Positions 36,707 to 46,046 of a stretch of 64,000 nucleotides of DNA are shown piece after piece. The stretch comes from JASHVB01 sp963762885 (GTDB lineage: Bacteria; Pseudomonadota; Alphaproteobacteria; Acetobacterales; Acetobacteraceae): assembly GCA_963762885.1 (NCBI GenBank), contig CAVXNH010000088.1, forward strand, positions 1-64,000, given 5' to 3'. The translations under genes were made by a program, and so were the position numbers. Each line of letters begins with the position of its first letter. Position 1 is the stretch's first letter. The notes below the pieces were generated by a model. It saw only the letters and a program-made list of their open reading frames with translations, was not told the DNA's origin and searched no databases.

Positions 36707-37285
36707 ATGACCACGTCGCTTCTCATCCGTCCAGCCGTTCCATCGGATCGGCCCGACCTTCGTCAGGCGATCATGGAGTTGCAGGACTATGAGCGCCTCC
36801 GGCATCCCACCCGCCTGCCAGGCGCTCAGATCGTCGATGCCTACCTCGATTGGATGCTGGGCGAGGCCCAGTCCAAAGGCGCCGTCCTTGTGGCCGAGCG
36901 GGACGGATACTTCGCCGGTTTTGTGGCCGGCTGGATCGAGCAAAACGAAAACCTTGCCGAAACAGCGGATTCAAATCGGTTCGGCCTTATTTCCGATATC
37001 TGCGTTATGCCAGGTTCCCGCGGACAGCGGATCGCGACGCAGTTGCTGGATGGAATGACCCAACGTCTTGGCCGCGCCGGCATCACGCGGGTTCGGATCA
37101 CGGCGCTGGCGGCGAACAGTTCCGCACGAGCAAGCTATGAGTATGCAGGCTTCGTCCCATACGAACTCTCGTATGAGAAAGTGGTGGACCCCGCCGGGCT
37201 GACGCAGTCCGATCGGCCGGACGCGGGGGGCCTCGCGGCCACATCCGAAGAAGCGCCGACGCGGACGGCACCAGAATTACCGTGA
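36707..37285 (+). CDS. GNAT-family N-acetyltransferase
   Basis: The 192-residue protein starts MTTSLLIRPAVPSDRPDLRQ. The acetyl-CoA binding block is FGLISDICVMPGSRGQRIAT (V-x-P-x-x-R-G-x-G/R-x-A), followed by QLLDGMTQRLGRAGITRVRITALAANSSARASYEYAGF, the usual GNAT strand-helix ending. Substrate is unknown; small amines, amino acids or protein N-termini are possible. It overlaps the next gene by a few bases if that uses the GTG at 37282, and the two probably share a transcript. Confidence 0.85.
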   Translation: MTTSLLIRPAVPSDRPDLRQAIMELQDYERLRHPTRLPGAQIVDAYLDWMLGEAQSKGAVLVAERDGYFAGFVAGWIEQNENLAETADSNRFGLISDICVMPGSRGQRIATQLLDGMTQRLGRAGITRVRITALAANSSARASYEYAGFVPYELSYEKVVDPAGLTQSDRPDAGGLAATSEEAPTRTAPELP

Positions 37286-37287
37286 CC

Positions 37288-38160
37288 ATGCACTCGACCG
37301 CTCATTTGCTGATCTTTGGCATGGGCTATTGCGGCGCCGCCGTGGTGGGCGCGGCGTGCAGCGCGGGCTTCGCGGTGACCGGCACCGCGCGGCAGGCCAC
37401 AAAGCCCCTCACCATCCCCTTCAACTCCGCCGCCCCAACAATAGCCACCGCCACCCACTTGCTCTCCACAGTACCGCCGGATGCCCGGGACAGCGCGTCA
37501 GGACCCGACCCGGTGCTGGCGCGCTATGCCGCCGCCATCGCCGCCGCGCCCAGGTTGCGCTGGATCGGCTACCTGTCCAGCACTGTCGTCTACGGCGATC
37601 GCGATGGCGGCTGGGTGGACGAGGACACGCCGCCCGCACCGTCCCACGAACGCGGCCAGCGCCGCCTGGACGCGGAAACCGCCTGGAGTGCCTTCGCCGG
37701 TAGCCGCGCCGTGGACATATTCCGGCTGGCCGGCATCTACGGCCCCGGCCGCTCGGCCTTCAACTCGCTGCGCTCCGGCCAGGCGCGGCGGATCGTGAAG
37801 CCCGGCCACGCATTCGGCCGCATCCATCGCGACGACATCGCCGCCGCTGTGCTGGCCGCCATGCAGCAGGACCGTGCGTCCGGGGCACGCATCCTCAACC
37901 TGGCGGACGACGTGCCGGCGGAGACCGCGGCCGTCATCGAGGCAGCCGCGCGTCTGTTGGGCCTGCCGCCGCCGCCGGCGATCGCGTTCGCCGACGCCGC
38001 ACCGGCGATGAGCCCGATGGCACGCAGCTTCTGGGCGGAGAACCGCAAGGTCGCCGCCCGTAAGACGCAGGCGATGCTGGGGCTGGCCTGGCGCTATCCA
38101 AGCTACCGCGAAGGCCTACGCGCCATTCTCCGCGAGGAGGCCGGCAACCGTCCGGCATAG
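37288..38160 (+). CDS. NAD(P)-dependent epimerase/reductase-like protein (YeeZ-type)
   Basis: The 290-residue protein starts MHSTAHLLIFGMGYCGAAVV with a G-x-G-x-x-G dinucleotide loop. Extended-SDR-like blocks follow: THLLSTVPPDARD, WIGYLSSTVVYGDRDGGWVD, IFRLAGIYGPGRSAFNSLRSG and GRIHRDDIAAAVLAAMQ. This resembles the YeeZ/ActC group. Tyr in STVVYGD is the likely catalytic residue. Substrate is unknown. A GTG at 37282 is an alternative start. Its 3' end overlaps the convergent hydrolase gene by 45 bases. Confidence 0.78.
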   Translation: MHSTAHLLIFGMGYCGAAVVGAACSAGFAVTGTARQATKPLTIPFNSAAPTIATATHLLSTVPPDARDSASGPDPVLARYAAAIAAAPRLRWIGYLSSTVVYGDRDGGWVDEDTPPAPSHERGQRRLDAETAWSAFAGSRAVDIFRLAGIYGPGRSAFNSLRSGQARRIVKPGHAFGRIHRDDIAAAVLAAMQQDRASGARILNLADDVPAETAAVIEAAARLLGLPPPPAIAFADAAPAMSPMARSFWAENRKVAARKTQAMLGLAWRYPSYREGLRAILREEAGNRPA

Positions 38161-38871
38161 CAGCGCGAGGTCCTGCGGGCGCGACAGCCGATGGTCGCCA
38201 TCTTTCACGATTGTCACCTGCACGTCGGCGCCGGTCAGCCGATCGGAAATCCGCAGCGCCATGTCCCATGGCACGTCCGGATCGGCCTGCCCGTGCAGCA
38301 GCCGCACCGGGCAGTCCAGCGCGATCGGTGCGGTCAGCAGCATGTGGTTGCGGCCGTCATCGATGAGCGCGCGGGTGATCGGCGTGGGTTCGCCGTATTG
38401 GCTCGGCAGGTGGACGACCCCGTCGCGCTTCAGTTGCATGCGCTGCTTGAAACTCAGCGCCTGCGTCATGATCGCGTCGGTAAAATCCGGCGCGGCGGCG
38501 ATGCCGACCAGCGCCGCGATGCGGTCGCGCCGCGCCAGCGCACAGAGCAATGCGATCCAGCCGCCCATCGACGAGCCGACCAGGATCAACGGGCCCTCGG
38601 TCAGCCGGTCGATCGCTGCGAGTGCGTCCGCGGTCCAGATGCCGATCGTGCCGTCTTCGAACCGGCCGGCGCTTGCGCCGTGTCCGGAATAATCGAACCG
38701 CAGCATGGCGTGGCCATGTTCGGCACAGACGGCGGCGAGTGCGGTCGCCTTGTCGCCGGTCATGTCGCTACGAAAACCGGGCAGGAACACGATTGTCGGG
38801 CCGCGCCCGGCCAACTTGATCCAGGCGAGTTCAACACCGTCGCCGCGATCCAGCCGTCCATTGTCTGCCAT
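38116..38871 (-). CDS. Alpha/beta-fold hydrolase
   Basis: The 251-residue protein has TIVFLPGFRSDMTGDKATAL, LRFDYSGHGAS, the nucleophile elbow LILVGSSMGGWIALL, the acid region LLHGQADPDVPWDMAL and the His region KDGDHRLSRPQDL. Together they give a Ser-Asp-His triad. It resembles the ABHD10/palmitoyl-thioesterase-like group of short hydrolases; substrate unknown, cytoplasmic. It overlaps the preceding convergent gene by 45 bases in the opposite orientation. The upstream region 38872-39063 is AT-rich (atactatatatacgattaat) and should hold its promoter. Confidence 0.82.
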   Translation of the reverse strand: MADNGRLDRGDGVELAWIKLAGRGPTIVFLPGFRSDMTGDKATALAAVCAEHGHAMLRFDYSGHGASAGRFEDGTIGIWTADALAAIDRLTEGPLILVGSSMGGWIALLCALARRDRIAALVGIAAAPDFTDAIMTQALSFKQRMQLKRDGVVHLPSQYGEPTPITRALIDDGRNHMLLTAPIALDCPVRLLHGQADPDVPWDMALRISDRLTGADVQVTIVKDGDHRLSRPQDLALLCRTVAGLLAENGA

Positions 38872-39063
38872 GCTACGTCTCTTGGCCGCCGGTTCAACCA
38901 GACCGCGACGGTACTTCAGCGCGAGAAAAGTCTATATGGTCAAATACTATATATACGATTAATATATATCATGTTTCGATAGACAAACGTGAACCGGCCG
39001 CCGCTTATCGGAACTCTGCATCAGAAGTCCGACAGAAGGCCGCCGACCGGTCCCGTTCGCCGA

Positions 39064-39474
39064 TCAGGCGCTAACGGCGCGACGCGATGCGGACTCGCGG
39101 CCGGATGACGCCGGCTTGCGGGAGCTGCTGCTTCCGCCGCTGGAAGCCTCGCTCATGATGGCGCGCAAATCACGCAGGAATGCCGCGCCTTTCATGGTCC
39201 GTTGCACCAGTACGCTGCGGCGATCGAGCGGATCCACCTTGCGGCGTGCCAGGTCGAGTTCGCCGAGGCGGTCAAGCGCGCGGGTGATTGCCGGCTTCGA
39301 AACGTTCAATTCCGCCGCCAGGCCGCGCACCGTATGGCCGCCGTCGCGCAGATAACAGGTGAGGAAGACGCCGAGCTGGCGTGCCGACAGATCGGGCCCG
39401 TCTCGCCGTACCAGCGCCACCACCGTATCGCGGAGAATACCAACCAGTTGGTCGGCAGACTGATTTGTTGCCAT
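39064..39474 (-). CDS. MarR-family transcriptional regulator
   Basis: The 136-residue protein has the winged-helix core: LSARQLGVFLTCYLRDGGHT, VRGLAAELNVSKPAITRALD as recognition helix, and RLGELDLARRKVDPLDRRSV as the wing with the D-x-R signature. The Ser/Arg-rich tail (SSGGSSSSRKPASSGRESAS) is unusual. It likely represses its own gene, since a palindrome sits inside its promoter (39540-39556). It lies directly downstream of, and in the same direction as, the aminopeptidase gene. Confidence 0.85.
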   Translation of the reverse strand: MATNQSADQLVGILRDTVVALVRRDGPDLSARQLGVFLTCYLRDGGHTVRGLAAELNVSKPAITRALDRLGELDLARRKVDPLDRRSVLVQRTMKGAAFLRDLRAIMSEASSGGSSSSRKPASSGRESASRRAVSA

Positions 39475-39477
39475 GCG

Positions 39478-41010
39478 TCAATCCCTTTGCCACCCAAACA
39501 AGTCGATATTGACTCGTTTCCCCTTCCGATATGAGATAGCATCGGACAGTCCGATGTCAATTCTATTGCGAAAAAGAAATCCAGTGGCGTTTGGCGCTCG
39601 CGACGATTTTACCAAGCCTTCGCCCTGTGATTTCAGGTTGCGGCATTCAGGGTACTCACCGAGCGCAGCGAACAGCGCCCGCACCGCCTGCGCTTCGCCG
39701 CCTTCCGGGCGCCCGGCCTGCGCCTGTTCGTTCCATGCGTAAAGATCGAGATGCAGCCAGGGCACTTCGACAGGAACAAAACGTTGCAAAAACAATGCCG
39801 CAACGACCGCGCCGGCAAAGGGTTTGGCTGAAACATTGTTAATGTCGGCTACCGGACTGTCGAGCCAGGATTTGTAACTGCCCCATAGCGGCATGCGCCA
39901 AAGCGGATCGTAACATTTCTCGCCGGCCCGCAGGATCCGCGCAGCCCAGGTATCGTCGTTACAGAACATCGCCGGCAGTTCGGGCCCCAGCGCGACACGC
40001 GCCGCCCCGGTCAGGGTGGCGAAATCCGCCAGCAGGGATGGCTGTTCCGCGGCGGCATCGAACAACAGGTCGCACAGAACCAGCCGCCCTTCCGCATCGG
40101 TATTGCCGACTTCCACCGTCAAGCCGCTGCGCGTGCGAATGATGTCGCGCGGCCGCATGGCAGTACCCGACACGGAGTTCTCGACGCAGCCGATGCGCAC
40201 CGCGAGTCGCACAGGCAGATCGGCCTGCATGATCAGTTGTGCCAGTGCCAAAACGTTGGCGGCGCCGCCCATGTCCTTTTTCATATGTAACATTCCGCTC
40301 GACGGCTTCAGGTCGAGCCCGCCAGTGTCGAAACAAACCCCTTTTCCGCACAATGAGACAAGCGGCGCATCGTCATGCGCCGCGCTGCCGCGCCAATGAA
40401 AGATCGCGACGCGAGGCGGGCGGGTCGAACCGGCGCCCACCGTGGCAACGGTCGGGTACTCCCGGGCGAGTGTGTCGCCTTCGATCAAGCTGGTTTCGGC
40501 GCCGAACCGGCGTCCCAGGCCGATGGCGAACTCCGCCAGTTCGACCGGCCCAAGCACGTTCGCCGGCGTGTTGATGAGATCGCGCGCCATGCAGATCGCG
40601 CTCGCCTGTGCCACGGCGGGCGCATGCTCGGGCGGCAGCACCAGACGGGCCGGCGCGCGGTCCGCCGCCTTGAACGCGGTGTAGCGATAGGCGCCGAGGC
40701 AGAAGCCCAGCGTTGCCAATGCGGGATCGTAGTCGCCTGGCTCCAGTCTCCAGGTGGTGGCTTCCGGCAAGGTGCGGGCGAGGTGGCCGAAGGCGAACGG
40801 GGAATTGTTGTCGCCGAGGCCGCAGACGGCGCCCGCCACGCCGTCCGGCCCGGGCAGGAAGACCACCTCGCCGGATTTCGCGGCAAAGCCGACGTCGCGC
40901 AGGAAGCCGGCCTGCGGTGGCGGCAGGCGGTCCAACAATGCGGCCAAGCCGGGCGGGCGGACCGGATACAGCGGTCGCGCGTTGTCGTCGCGATCAATTA
41001 TGCAGTCCAT
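39478..41010 (-). CDS. M17-family leucyl aminopeptidase with extended C-terminus
   Basis: The 510-residue protein starts MDCIIDRDDNARPLYPVRPP. It has the M17 metal and catalytic blocks: RDLINTPANVLGPVELAEFA, VSLCGKGVCFDTGGLDLKPS, MLHMKKDMGGAANVLAL, the family signature EVGNTDAEGRLVLCDLLF (NTDAEGRL), and the C-terminal PLWGSYKSWLDSPVADINNV. It is a two-metal cytosolic exopeptidase. The last ~55 residues after FAALGEYPE are encoded by AT-rich DNA that includes the promoter of the MarR gene, so a natural stop has probably been lost or shifted. The start follows a palindromic repeat. Confidence 0.88.
   Translation of the reverse strand: MDCIIDRDDNARPLYPVRPPGLAALLDRLPPPQAGFLRDVGFAAKSGEVVFLPGPDGVAGAVCGLGDNNSPFAFGHLARTLPEATTWRLEPGDYDPALATLGFCLGAYRYTAFKAADRAPARLVLPPEHAPAVAQASAICMARDLINTPANVLGPVELAEFAIGLGRRFGAETSLIEGDTLAREYPTVATVGAGSTRPPRVAIFHWRGSAAHDDAPLVSLCGKGVCFDTGGLDLKPSSGMLHMKKDMGGAANVLALAQLIMQADLPVRLAVRIGCVENSVSGTAMRPRDIIRTRSGLTVEVGNTDAEGRLVLCDLLFDAAAEQPSLLADFATLTGAARVALGPELPAMFCNDDTWAARILRAGEKCYDPLWRMPLWGSYKSWLDSPVADINNVSAKPFAGAVVAALFLQRFVPVEVPWLHLDLYAWNEQAQAGRPEGGEAQAVRALFAALGEYPECRNLKSQGEGLVKSSRAPNATGFLFRNRIDIGLSDAISYRKGKRVNIDLFGWQRD
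39533..39560 (-). promoter_or_regulatory. Promoter with palindromic operator for the MarR gene
   Basis: On the minus strand a perfect -35 TTGACA (39555-39560) and a -10 TATCTC (39533-39538) are 16 bases apart. The spacer is almost entirely the palindrome CATCGGACTGTCCGATG (39540-39556). The start codon lies about 50 bases downstream. An operator overlapping the spacer is classic for autorepression. This promoter lies inside the 3' end of the aminopeptidase ORF. Confidence 0.7.
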
Positions 41011-41027
41011 GGCAATTACCTCTCCCG

Positions 41028-41175
41028 CTGCGCGGGAGAGGTCGATGGTGCGAAAGCACCGAGGGTGGGGGTGATCGGGTCGGCACGTCGGAGGTAAAGC
41101 GTAATGTGCCGACCCGATCACCCTCACCCTCGACGCTTCGCGTCTCGACCTCTCCCGCTCCCGCGGGAGAGGTTA
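41028..41175. repeat. Stop-donating palindrome family, copy 3
   Basis: tacctctcccgctgcgcggg at the left and ctcccgcgggagaggtta at the right, with inner gggtgatcgggtcggcac/gtgccgacccgatcaccc. The right tta is the stop codon of minus-strand pgk. It sits between pgk and the aminopeptidase, both read on the minus strand. Confidence 0.85.
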
Positions 41176-42358
41176 GCTGAGCGCGGCTACGCCGGGCAGG
41201 GTCTTGCCTTCCAGCCACTCCAGAAATGCGCCGCCGGCGGTGGAGACGTAGCTGATCTGATCCAGCACGCCGGCATGGCGTAACGCTGACACCGTGTCGC
41301 CGCCACCCGCGACACTGCGCAATGCGCCGCTCTGGGTCGCCGCGGCGACGGCGCGGGCGATTGCTGTCGTTGCCGCGTCGAACGGCGGCGTCTCGAACGC
41401 GCCGAGCGGGCCGTTCCACACCAAAGTCTTCAATTTGCCCAGCCGTTCCGTCAGATCCGCGACTGTCGCCGGACCGACATCCAGGATCATGGTGTCCGCG
41501 GGCACATCCTTGATGGCCACCGTGCGCGTTGGCACGTTCGGCTTGAGTTCGCCTGCCACCACGGCATCCAGTGGCAGCACGATCTCGCAACGCCCGGTCT
41601 TCGCCTGTGCCATGATCGCGCGCGCGGTGTCGTGCAGTTCGGCTTCCTGCAACGACTTGCCGACCGCTATGCCCTGCGCCGCCAGGAAGGTGTTGGCCAT
41701 CGCGCCGCCGATCACCAGCACGTCCACCTTGGACAGCAGATTGCCGAGCAATTCCAGCTTGGTGGAGACCTTGGCGCCGCCGACGATGGCGCGACCGGCC
41801 GCACCGGGTTGTCAGCGCGGCGTCCAGCGCCTCCAGCTCCGCCTGCATCAGCCTGCCGGCATAGGCGGGCAGCAGATGCGCCACGCCCTCGGTGCTGGCA
41901 TGCGCGCGGTGCGCCGCGGAGAACGCGTCGTTGACGTAGATGTCGGCGAGTTTCGCCAGTTCGGCGGCGAAGGCGGGGTCGTTCTTTTCTTCCTCGGCGT
42001 GGTAGCGGGTGTTCTCCAGCACCAGGACGTCGCCGCGCGCCATGCGCTCCACCGCCTGCTGGGCGGCGACGCCGATGCAGTCCTCGGCGAAGCGGACACG
42101 CTGGCCAAGGACCTCACCAAGCGCCGCGGCCATCGGGGCAAGCGACATCTCCGGCACGCGCTTACCTTTCGGGCGGTCGAAGTGGCTGCACACGATGACC
42201 TTGGCGCCCTTGCCGGCGAGTTCGCGGATGGTGGGGGACAGGCGCTCGATGCGGGTCAGGTCGGTGATTTTGCCGTCGCGCACGGGGACGTTCAGGTCGG
42301 CGCGCAACAGGACGCGCTTGCCGGCGACGTCCAGGTTATCAAGGGTACGGAAGGACAT
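41173..42358 (-). CDS. pgk: Phosphoglycerate kinase, frame broken
   Basis: The N-terminal domain (MSFRTLDNLDVAGKRVLLRA, LNVPVRDGKITD, SHFDRPKGK, VLVLENTRYHAEEEKNDPAF) is in one frame. The nucleotide-binding domain (ELLGNLLSKVDVLVIGGAMA, NTFLAAQG, LVWNGPLGAFETPPFD, VAGGGDTVSAL) is in another. The missing link reads NPVRPVA.IVGGAKVSTKL if two single G deletions, near 41790 and 41812, are repaired. PGK makes ATP from 1,3-bisphosphoglycerate. The gene follows gap and tkt on the same strand. Its stop codon is in the palindromic repeat. Confidence 0.9.
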
Positions 42359-42396
42359 GAAAAACTCCATTGACCGTGCGCGCGCACTTTTTCACC

Positions 42397-42606
42397 ACCT
42401 CTCCCGCGAGAGCGGGAGAGGTCGAGAGCGCGAAGCGCGCGAGGGTGAGGGTGATCGGGTCGGCAACTCCCGCTTTATCAAAGCCGCGGTGGAGAATGAG
42501 AGTAAGAGCATGGCCAAGTGCCGACCCGATCACCCTCACCCTCGACGCTTCGCGTCTCGACCTCTCCCGCTCGCGCGGGAGAGGTTATGCTGGCGGGAGA
42601 GGTTAC
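42397..42606. repeat. Stop-donating palindrome family, copy 4 (long form)
   Basis: acctctcccgcgagagcggg at the left; the right side ends cgcgcgggagaggttatgct followed by a second ggcgggagaggtta. Inner gggtgatcgggtcggcaa and gtgccgacccgatcaccctc face each other across a 50-base centre. The terminal tta at 42603-42605 is the stop codon of minus-strand gap. The element lies between gap and pgk, so if the three genes form one transcript it is inside the operon. Confidence 0.85.
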
Positions 42607-43617
42607 AAGCTTCCCATCAGCGCGGCGGTGTCCGACATGCGGTTGGAGAAGCCCCACTCGTTGTCGTACCAGCCCATCACCCGCGTCAGCGCGCCGTCCA
42701 CCACCGCGGTCTGCGACGCATCGAACGTGCACGACGCCGGGCAATGGTTGAAGTCGATGCTGACCAGCGGCCTGGTGTTGTAGTCCAGGATACCGGCCAA
42801 CGAACCCTTCGACGCATCCTGCATCGCAGCGTTGATCTCGTCCTTGGTCGCCGGCTTCGACAGGTTCACGTCGAGCGACACCAGCGACACGTTCGGCGTC
42901 GGGATGCGGATCGCGGTGCCGTCCAGCTTGCCCTTCAGCTCCGGCAGCACCAGGCCCGACCGCGCGCGCCGCACCGGTGGAGGTGGGGATCGCCGACACT
43001 GCCGCGGCACGGGCGCGGTGCAGGTCCTTGTGCAGCGTGTCCACCGTGTTCTGGTCGCCGGTATAGGCATGGATGGTGACCATGTAGCCGCGCAGGATGC
43101 CGAATTTCTCGTGCAGCACCATGGCCATCGGCGCCAGGCAGTTGGTGGTGCACGATGCGTTCGACACCACTGTCATGTCCTTCGTCAGGATCTTGTGGTT
43201 CACACCGTATACGATTGTGGCGTCCACGTGATCGCCCGGGGCCGAGATCAGCACCTTGCGCGCGCCGGCCTGGATCAGCGCCGATGCCTTCTCCTTCGAC
43301 GTAAAGATACCGGTGCATTCCAGGGCGACGTCGATGCCGGCATAGGGCACCTTCGTCGGATCGCGCTCGGCCGAGACCTTGATCGGGCCGTACACTTTGC
43401 CGTTATGACGGACGGTGATGGTGTCGCCGGAGATTTCGAGTTGGCCGGGAAAGCGGCCATGCACGCTGTCGAAGGCGAACAGGTGGGCGTTGGCCTCCAC
43501 ACTGCCCAGGTCGTTGATGGCGACCGGCACGACGTCCGTCCGCCCACTCTCGACGATCGCGCGCAAAACCAGGCGCCCGATGCGTCCGAACCCGTTGATC
43601 GCGACTTTTACCGCCAT
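42603..43617 (-). CDS. gap: Glyceraldehyde-3-phosphate dehydrogenase, frame broken
   Basis: The N-terminal part has MAVKVAINGFGRIGRLVLRA (NAD loop), KVLISAPGDHVDATIVYGVN and the catalytic Cys in VSNASCTTNCLAPMA. The frame then breaks after AIPTSTGAARAVG. The second frame carries LVLPELKGKLDGTAIRIPTP, NVSLVSLDV and WYDNEWGFSNRM. Removing one C from the gggcctgg (near 42953) restores VGLVLPELKG. Length is otherwise normal. It oxidises G3P to 1,3-bisphosphoglycerate with NAD. It is flanked by tkt and pgk, the common alphaproteobacterial glycolysis/Calvin block. Confidence 0.93.
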
Positions 43618-43711
43618 GGTGGTGCCCTCTCTGCTGAATTGCCGGCATTCCTAGGCGTAAGTGATGAACGGAACATTGACGCGGATCAAGCGTTCCGGAG
43701 AAAGGTGACGC

Positions 43712-43808
43712 TTTCCTCTCCCACGCAGTGGGAGAGGCCAGGTGAGGGTGATGCGTGCCACACGCAGCACCCTCACCTAATCTCTTCCGCTTCGCGGGAG
43801 AGGAAAGT
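43712..43808. repeat. Variant of the CCTCTCCC palindrome family
   Basis: ctttcctctcccacgcagtg and the complement ...cttcgcgggagaggaaag flank an inner pair, aggtgagggtgatgcgtg/cacgcagcaccctcacct. The design matches the stop-donating family, but the sequence has diverged (no TAACC end). It lies between tkt and gap. Confidence 0.7.
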
Positions 43809-45844
43809 TAGCCAAGCCGCTTGCGCACGGCGCCGGCGATGGCTTCCGGCGTGATGCCGAAGTGCTTGTACAGGTCTTCGTATTTCCCCGAAGCCCCGAA
43901 GCCGTGCATGCCGATGAAGGTGCCGTCCGGGCCGAGCCAGCGGTCCCAGCCGAAATCCCCGGCCGCCTCGATCCCGACCCGCGGCGCGCCGCCCAGCACC
44001 TGGGCACGGTAGCTCTCGTCCTGCGCGGCGAACAGCTCCCAGCACGGCAGCGACACCACCGCGGCGCCGATGCCGTCGGCGGCCAGCATCTCGCGCGCCG
44101 CCATGGCGATCGGGATCTCGGACCCGGTGGAGATCAGCGTCGCCTGCCGCGGGCCGTCGCTTTCCGCCAGCACGTAGCCGCCGCGGGCGCAGCGGTTCTC
44201 CGCCGTGTCGGTACGCCACGTCGGCAAATTCTGTCTGCTCAGCACGAGCAAGCTGGGGCCGTCGGCGCGGCGGATCGCCAGTTCCCAACACTCCGCCGTC
44301 TCCATCGTGTCGGCCGGGCGATAAACGTGCAGGTTCGGCATCGCACGCAGGCTGGCGAGGTGCTCGATCGGCTGGTGCGTCGGACCGTCCTCACCCAACC
44401 CGATCGAATCGTGCGTCAGCACATGGATCACCCGCAGGCGCATGATCGCACCCATGCGGATCGCCGGCCGCATGTAGTCGGTGAACACGAAGAACGTGCC
44501 GGTGTAGGGGATCAGCCCGCCATGCAGCGCCATGCCGTTGGCAGCGGCGCACATGCCATGCTCGCGCACGCCGAAATGGATGTAGCGGCCGGCGTAGTTG
44601 CCGGGGCTGACGCTGCCCATGCCCTTCACGAACGTGAGGTTGGAGCCGGTCAGGTCGGCCGAGCCGCCCACCAGCTCCGGGGTCGCCGGCACCAACGCTT
44701 CGAGGCAGCGCTGGCTCGACGCGCGGCTGGCGATCTTCGGCTTGCTCTCGGCGATGCCCTGTTTCAGCGCGGCCACGGCCTCGTGCCAGTTCTCCGGCAG
44801 CTTGCCGGCGATGGCGCGTTCGAACTCGGCGCGCATCGAATTATGCGCCAGCCGCTTCAGCCACGCCCGTCGCGGCCCGGCGCCGCGGGCGCCCACGGCG
44901 TTCCAGCGTTCGAGCAAATCGGGGGGCACCGTGAATGGTGGCTCGTGCCAGCCGAGCGCGGCCTTGGCGCCGGCAGCTTCCTCCGGGCCGAGCGGGGAGC
45001 CGTGCACCGCGTTGGTGCCGGCTTTGTGCGGCGCGCCCAGGCCGATGATGGTGCGGCAGACGATCAGCGTCGGCTTCTTCGAGCGGGTGGCGAAGGACAG
45101 CGCCGCGGAGACCTGCTGCTGATCGTGGCCATCCACGTGCTTGGTCGCCCAGCCATACGCTGAAAACCTCTTCGCCACATCGTCCGAAAACGACAAGGCG
45201 GTATCGCCGTCGATCGACACATGGTTGTCGTCATAGAGTACGGTAAGTTTGGACAGGCACAGATGGCCGGCGAGCGCGCCCGCCTCGTGGCTGATGCCCT
45301 CCATCATGTCGCCGTCCGAGGCGATGACCCACGTACGATGGTCCACCAGCGACTTGCCGAAGCGTGCCGCCATCATGCGTTCCGCCAGCGCCATGCCGAC
45401 GGCGGTGGCGATGCCCTGGCCGAGCGGCCCGGTGGTGGTCTCGATCGCCGGGTGCTCGCTGTGTTCCGGATGGCCGGCGGCGGGGGAATCCAACTGGCGG
45501 AAGTTGCGGATGTCCTCGATCGTCATGCCGGCATAGCCGGTCAGATAGATCAGCGCGTAGAGCAGCATGGAGCCGTGGCCGGCGGAGAGGACGAAGCGGT
45601 CGCGGTCGGGCCAGTGCGGGTCGGCGGCGTCGAATTTGTGAAAGCGGGACCACAGCGCGGTGGCGACGTCGGCCATGCCCATCGGCAGGCCGGGATGGCC
45701 CGACTTGGACGCCTCGGTGGCGTCGATCGCCAAAGCGCGAATGGCGTCGGCCATGCGCCGTTCAGGCGTCATCGGTCGCGCCAATATGGCTGCCTGATGG
45801 GCGAGCGCGGGGTTCTCGGCGACGAGTTCGGTGGTGGCGGCCAT
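43808..45844 (-). CDS. tkt: Transketolase
   Basis: The 678-residue protein has the transketolase layout: SKSGHPGLPMGMADVATALW, LSAGHGSMLLYALIYLTGY, HPEHSEHPAIETTTGPLGQG, the TPP motif ASDGDMMEGISHEAGALAGH ... YDDNHVSIDG, and the pyrimidine domain HFGVREHGMCAAANGMALHG and LTHDSIGLGEDGPTHQPIEH. It moves two-carbon units in the pentose-phosphate or Calvin cycle. The ATG at 45844 is preferred over a GTG at 45850 because gaggag lies upstream. It heads the tkt-gap-pgk group. Confidence 0.96.
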   Translation of the reverse strand: MAATTELVAENPALAHQAAILARPMTPERRMADAIRALAIDATEASKSGHPGLPMGMADVATALWSRFHKFDAADPHWPDRDRFVLSAGHGSMLLYALIYLTGYAGMTIEDIRNFRQLDSPAAGHPEHSEHPAIETTTGPLGQGIATAVGMALAERMMAARFGKSLVDHRTWVIASDGDMMEGISHEAGALAGHLCLSKLTVLYDDNHVSIDGDTALSFSDDVAKRFSAYGWATKHVDGHDQQQVSAALSFATRSKKPTLIVCRTIIGLGAPHKAGTNAVHGSPLGPEEAAGAKAALGWHEPPFTVPPDLLERWNAVGARGAGPRRAWLKRLAHNSMRAEFERAIAGKLPENWHEAVAALKQGIAESKPKIASRASSQRCLEALVPATPELVGGSADLTGSNLTFVKGMGSVSPGNYAGRYIHFGVREHGMCAAANGMALHGGLIPYTGTFFVFTDYMRPAIRMGAIMRLRVIHVLTHDSIGLGEDGPTHQPIEHLASLRAMPNLHVYRPADTMETAECWELAIRRADGPSLLVLSRQNLPTWRTDTAENRCARGGYVLAESDGPRQATLISTGSEIPIAMAAREMLAADGIGAAVVSLPCWELFAAQDESYRAQVLGGAPRVGIEAAGDFGWDRWLGPDGTFIGMHGFGASGKYEDLYKHFGITPEAIAGAVRKRLG

Positions 45845-46046
45845 GGTCACTCCTCGAGAGCCCTGGCGCTATACGGGCCGGGCCGGCAGGCGGCAAGGTC
45901 CGGCTGGTAACGGCTGGGTCAGCCTACGATGCATCGCAAGGCCGCCACACGGACACCTTGCCTTGCCGACCCGGCCCGGTGACTTTTCCTGCCGGACGGC
46001 CGGGATCACGTCACGCTTAGCCTGTGTCCGGGAAAAGGAGGCAACC

